Part shown: positions 60,050 through 64,000 of the stretch, in pieces | How positions within the stretch are numbered: position 1 is the stretch's first letter | How the letters are laid out: the number at the start of each line of letters is the position of its first letter | Assembly: GCF_025024155.1 (NCBI RefSeq) | Contig: NW_026251719.1 | Location: 124,001 to 188,000, forward strand | Length of the DNA: 64,000 nucleotides | Direction of reading: 5' to 3' | Origin: Gamsiella multidivaricata | Lineage: Eukaryota; Mortierellomycota; Mortierellomycetes; Mortierellales; Mortierellaceae | The notes under the pieces: generated by a model | The model's input: the letters and a program-made list of their open reading frames with translations, nothing else | Databases searched by the model: none | What the model was told of the DNA's origin: nothing | Program-made: the position numbers and the translations under genes

Positions 60050-62204
60050 AAGTTTTAATGACAGAGTTGAAGCGATCAAAAAAAAAAAAAAAAAAAAAGT
60101 GCAATTGAGCTCGCATTATATCCACGAACTGGTGACAAAAAATAACATACCTTCTCGCCATTTCTCGGAGGGCGAAAAGACGACCATAAAGTTGCAGCCA
60201 TGGAGAATAATTTGTCTCCATCTATCCTAGAAAAGAGGGATGTGCAGAATTGTGTTGATTGTATGGGAATAGCTGGAATACAGAATTTAATCCTTTTTTT
60301 TTTTTTTACGGTTAAGGGAGGTGTTTGCGAGGGGGGAGGAACAGTGGAAGGCGATAGGAGGCATGTGGGACCGAGATGCCTATCGCTATAGATATGTCTT
60401 GGGTGCGATTCAAGAAGACAGAGTGTTTCATGGATAATCTATAGCCTTATGGTGAATGACTTTCAATGAGGCTTTGATAGCGAACGAACGATTGCGCGTC
60501 TAAGATTTAGATTGAACTCTTCAATGGACGTTGCATGAATTTTCGCGCCGCACATACCTGAGACTTGTCCTTGAGGTCTACACGATCACAACTTGTCGGC
60601 AGAAAGATGCAGTAGGCGCTCAGTATACTCGGCGGTAAAAATTATAAAAGAAATGGGCTGAATGAACATTCCTGCTTACCGCGGCTTTCGTTGCTCATCC
60701 AGAGATCAGGGTCATAGACTAAATAAGGCAGAGATCCCGGGCGGGACATGCATGCATCTTTGTGTCGGTGCAAGGCATGAGTGGCCTTTGAATATAGTCT
60801 ACGCGGGTTTAGGCACTGCTCAATATGAAAAATCAAATAGAGAAGTAGCGTCGATTAGCTCCATTTCACTTATGTGTGTTAACAACTAGTGCCACTCGTT
60901 TTCATCGCCCAGGAGGAACTGTGCATCACTTGAACTAATTGACCAATCCATGACCACCGGACTAATTTATTGAATGAAAGAAAAGAAATTTTGACACCAC
61001 CGCGTCTTTTTTTTTTTTTTGATTTCAAGCGTTCTTTTGAACAGCAATCCGGTGCAATGATTCTGCCGGCTTATGCCTTGCGACGTGCAAGTGGAAAAGG
61101 AAGAAGAGATAATGCAGTTATGGAGGATGTTAGGGTACCCTCTCACACGTAAAGAAATGCTCGATGACATGGCGGGGCATGCGAGTGTACAACATGTTCA
61201 AAAAGATCCAGGTCGGAGAACTTTTATCACCAACGGAATACCTTCAAAATACCATCGTTGCATTCCAGACAGGTCTTTTTCTGCTCAAGCACTGCGGACC
61301 AAACCTTGCGAGCGCCCGACGATGATGCGCATTGTTCGGATGCGGCTCCTCGCCCTCTTTACACAGTAAAAGCTACTCCGACTGGTATAATGGATCATTA
61401 CAGACATTACAAAAGGACCGAAGGGCAGTGCTCATTGTTTATTTTTGTCGCAACAATACTATCATTCATTGGAAAGTGCGCTCGATCTTTATGGCAAAAT
61501 TGTAATCTTCCCAGAGATCAGTGGAGCGCCATAGCTGAGCCGTGCCGTGGGAGTTGGCGAGTGGATGATAATGTATCATTTGCATACTACAGATATCTAC
61601 ACCGAGTCGATGCGGTAATAGCTTTAATTCTTGCGCTGGACCCCGCTCTTTATGATCCTTCTTTCCATTTTGTGGTCAGGCCGGGTCTGTTGTGCTTTTT
61701 TTGTTTCCTTCAACCAATGTGTTTGCATATTTTTGTTGTTTGATGTATGGAGCGCCCCTCGCCGTCTGACTGCAATTTTCGCCCCCTTCGAACGCTCATG
61801 TATTGAGCAGAAAGATGGAAAACTGAACAACGACACAATAGACATGCGAGTAGATCATTTTGGTGCCTCCTTAATCGTTCCTCGCGTTAATTATGGCGTT
61901 CTTCCCTCTCCACTTTCTGCTGCTTGTTCTTTCCTGGTTAATGACACAGCAACCCCGATCTGCTGCCGAAAAAAAAAGAAAAAGAAATCGTTTTTTTTTT
62001 TTTTTTTTTTTTGGTGGTTAGAATAGGCATGCGTTTGTATTTTCGACCAGCCTTCTTTTCTTCCTAGCCCCATCGAGGTGCTCTTTTTCTTCAATTTAGT
62101 CTGCAGCTGGGCACCGGGCACAGTTATACAAGTCACCGGTTTTCTTTTATGTACTGTATAAAGCGCGAGTAGTCTAAGCGTAGAAAACGACTTAACGGAT
62201 TGAC
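60050..62204. other. Intergenic, nothing recognised
   Basis: More than 2 kb hold no supported gene. Poly(A) at 60079-60098, poly(T) at 60294-60306, 61008-61020 and 61990-62010 are noted. ORFs of 98-161 codons in 61073-61743 have neither domain nor splice support. Confidence 0.5.
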
Positions 62205-62501
62205 TACACTCCCTTTTGCGAAATAGCACACATTTCATAGGAAAAGTGTGCTATTTCCACTGAATCGAAAGTTATAAACGATGCTATTCACTTTTATGGC
62301 GGCGGTGACCCTATCTTATATCCTCGCAGTGTTTACGCGTGTCATGCTCACTTTTTCCCTCCCCGAAAAGCAGCACGATTGGTGATCCGTAAATCCAAGC
62401 AGATATAAAATCTCGACTGAATAGTCCCTTTATATTTTTGATTCAGTGGAAATAGCACACTTTTCCTATGAAATGTGTGCTATTTCGCAAAAGGGAGTGT
62501 A
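62205..62501. mobile_element. Tc1/mariner-like MITE with perfect 60-bp terminal inverted repeats
   Basis: A 293-bp element (62207-62499) is flanked by TA on both sides. Its ends, 62207-62266 and 62440-62499, are exact reverse complements over 60 bp and begin CACTCCCTTTTGCG. The identity continues over the TA into GAC/GTC, making 65 bp in all. Each arm holds its own inverted pair (AAATAGCACAC / GTGTGCTATTT) around a 14-nt spacer. The inner 173 bp have no ORF. TA flanks and CTCCCT-like ends fit non-autonomous Tc1/mariner (Stowaway-type) elements. Zero divergence between arms suggests a young copy. Confidence 0.8.
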
Positions 62502-63619
62502 GTCTTCGCCGATGAAAAGAAAAGAGCAGCAGGACATATTTTTTTTATTCAACGAATGGCTCGGAAGACGTCCCCCTGTACGATTTGCAGGGTTCCTTAT
62601 TTTTCAAGCGCTATCGTAGATGGGTGAACAAGAGCTGGTTGCGCGCGTCACTGAAAGTATTTTGCATGGATTCTGTGCCAGCCTCCATAACTGCAAACAC
62701 AGCAACGCATAGAAATATTATTAGTTTAGCTGAATTGAGTTATGCCATAAAATACGGATCTCTGTCCCGATCTGAGATCTGTTGCAGGATCGGGATCTTT
62801 GCTGACTTAAATTTTTTTACGCAAGTTTGCGCCTCACTTTGAGATAGACTATGCTTACATTCATTCGTAACTCTCTTGACGATAAGCAGCACACGCACAT
62901 TCTTTCCCGGAAACAAACACTCATCCCATCCAGAAACACATCCGCACATTCACCCATATCCACAGCATATCGATTTCTTGCCGATCTAAGTCCTTGCACA
63001 AGCATGCATCATTCGTATCATCCGATCGTTCGTGTCGCCCGTACCATTCGTCTTTCCGATTACACATCCAAAAAGAAAGGGAAGAAAGAAAAGGGAGTAA
63101 GAAAGACGGTGTAGCAGGGGGAGGACACCTGCTGGGCCTGATCGATTTTCCTTCCCATCTGGGCATTTGAACTGTACGTAAGGGCATTTTTGCATTTCCA
63201 TGCCCCTCGCTGTCTGCTCTCTCTTTCTCTCCTTTCTCACCTTCTCGTCGTCCTCAACCCTCCAATAATTAGCCGTCCACTCACCCTCGACCGCACACTT
63301 TCCTCGATCCCCACCCGCATTCACTTCCCTCATTCTTCATTCGCTCTGCTCATCTCCCTCTCCCTCTTCCCTTCCTCCCTTCTTTATTTGTTACCATTGC
63401 ACTGGCTGCCTTCTATACCGGTCGACCATCGGACCCATCGCCCCTTCTTTTTCCCGCACACTCTCCCCTCCTCCACATCTTTTCCTTCTTTTCCTTCTTT
63501 TCTCTCTGGTCTTCTTCCCTGGCCAACTACCTCCTCCTCTCCTCTGCCGCTTCTTTTGCACGCAGCCAGCCAACCCCATGGTCTAGCCGCTAGTCTGCCG
63601 ATAAAAGAGAGTCGTCGCA
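62502..63619. other. Upstream region of the right-edge gene
   Basis: No supported gene is seen. From about 63190 the plus strand becomes strongly C/T-rich (leader-like) up to the ATG at 63620. A purine-rich stretch (63069-63120) precedes it. Confidence 0.5.
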
Positions 63620-64000
63620 ATGGATCCGCGGCAACGGAACTTTCCCTCTGTCGCTCAGAATGCAGAGAGCAATCTCCCGTCTCTCTCGCCGCAAAAAAGT
63701 CTCAGTGCCCATCATGATCGTCACTTGCAGCCGAATCTCCCTTCGCCAACGCGCACCTCAGTCTCCTCAGCCTCCTCCACCGCACCGTTCCTGCAGCAGC
63801 ACCTCTCCTCCTCCCATCCAAGAACACCGTACTTAAGCCATCACATTCCATCACCTACACACTCCGCCACCCTCACCAGCCCATCCTCTCGCTCACTACA
63901 GCTGCGCCGACACAGAGATTTAGACCGTCTGGAGGACGTTCGCTCGTCTCGACATTCGACTCCATCATCCACCTACGAGAACCCCACTCAGACTATTGAT
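63620..64000 (+). CDS. 5' part of a Ser/Pro-rich protein (cut by window edge)
   Basis: The frame from the ATG at 63620 is open to the end of the window (127 codons). The product is low in complexity: Ser, Pro, His, Thr and Leu dominate, with clusters such as SVSSASSTAP and a more charged end (LRRHRDLDRLEDVRSSR). This is like the disordered N-termini of many large fungal regulatory proteins. A long pyrimidine-rich leader upstream and lack of an in-frame upstream ATG support the start. No domain is visible yet, so function cannot be given. Confidence 0.6.
   Translation, partial: MDPRQRNFPSVAQNAESNLPSLSPQKSLSAHHDRHLQPNLPSPTRTSVSSASSTAPFLQQHLSSSHPRTPYLSHHIPSPTHSATLTSPSSRSLQLRRHRDLDRLEDVRSSRHSTPSSTYENPTQTID

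Noticed and set aside
61073..61743. Overlapping 98-161-codon plus-strand ORFs as a possible gene
   Set aside because: No domain, no consistent frame, no splice signals linking them.
1..64000. CRISPR array, prophage, operon or other bacterial system
   Set aside because: All supported genes are eukaryotic with introns, and no regular spacer repeats were seen.

Overview
The window reads as a 64 kb piece of nuclear DNA from a filamentous, early-diverging fungus. A Mortierella-like (Mucoromycota) genome is my best guess; this is inference from gene style, not a database result. The evidence is short GT-AG introns in most genes, CAG/CAA-coded polyglutamine tracts, long serine/proline-rich tails, housekeeping genes on both strands with no operons, and gaps full of pyrimidine tracts, homopolymers and microsatellites. 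No tRNA, rRNA, CRISPR array or prokaryotic feature was seen.

Layout. 1-8 kb is gene-poor and eroded: a possible 3' end of an upstream gene, a multi-exon orphan gene broken by stops and a frameshift (731-3410), more coding-like debris, low-complexity repeats and an LTR-like repeat. 8-15 kb holds an arrestin-like gene with one apparent frameshift, a SWIM-type zinc-finger remnant on the minus strand, and a 1,056-residue orphan protein. From 15 kb the region is mostly intact housekeeping genes: the histone chaperone Rtt106, an APC-superfamily amino-acid permease (minus), a sphingoid-base/S1P phosphatase (minus), an aldo/keto reductase (minus) divergent from an FAD amine oxidase (plus), a universal stress protein (minus), ORC4 (plus), a NET-domain protein (plus) and an F-box/LRR protein (minus). 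A decayed small secreted-protein-like gene lies at 43.3-43.8 kb. It is followed by a Pumilio protein with an IQ motif (plus), cytochrome c heme lyase (minus), a TAF3-like TFIID subunit with a PHD finger (plus), Mog1 (plus), a 1,392-residue orphan (minus), a Tc1/mariner-like MITE, and the start of a gene cut by the right edge.

Exon models were built by hand from splice signals and reading-frame continuity. Every intact multi-exon model closes in frame. The genes do not form one pathway. Chromatin and replication functions recur (Rtt106, ORC4, NET protein, TAF3), but that may be chance. The points I rate highest are the IQ motif on a Pumilio protein, the PIP-like box on Rtt106, the PHD finger on a fungal TAF3-like protein, the GC-AG intron inside the ORC4 Walker A coding region, the 8-nt initiating exon of the NET gene, and the perfect-TIR MITE.
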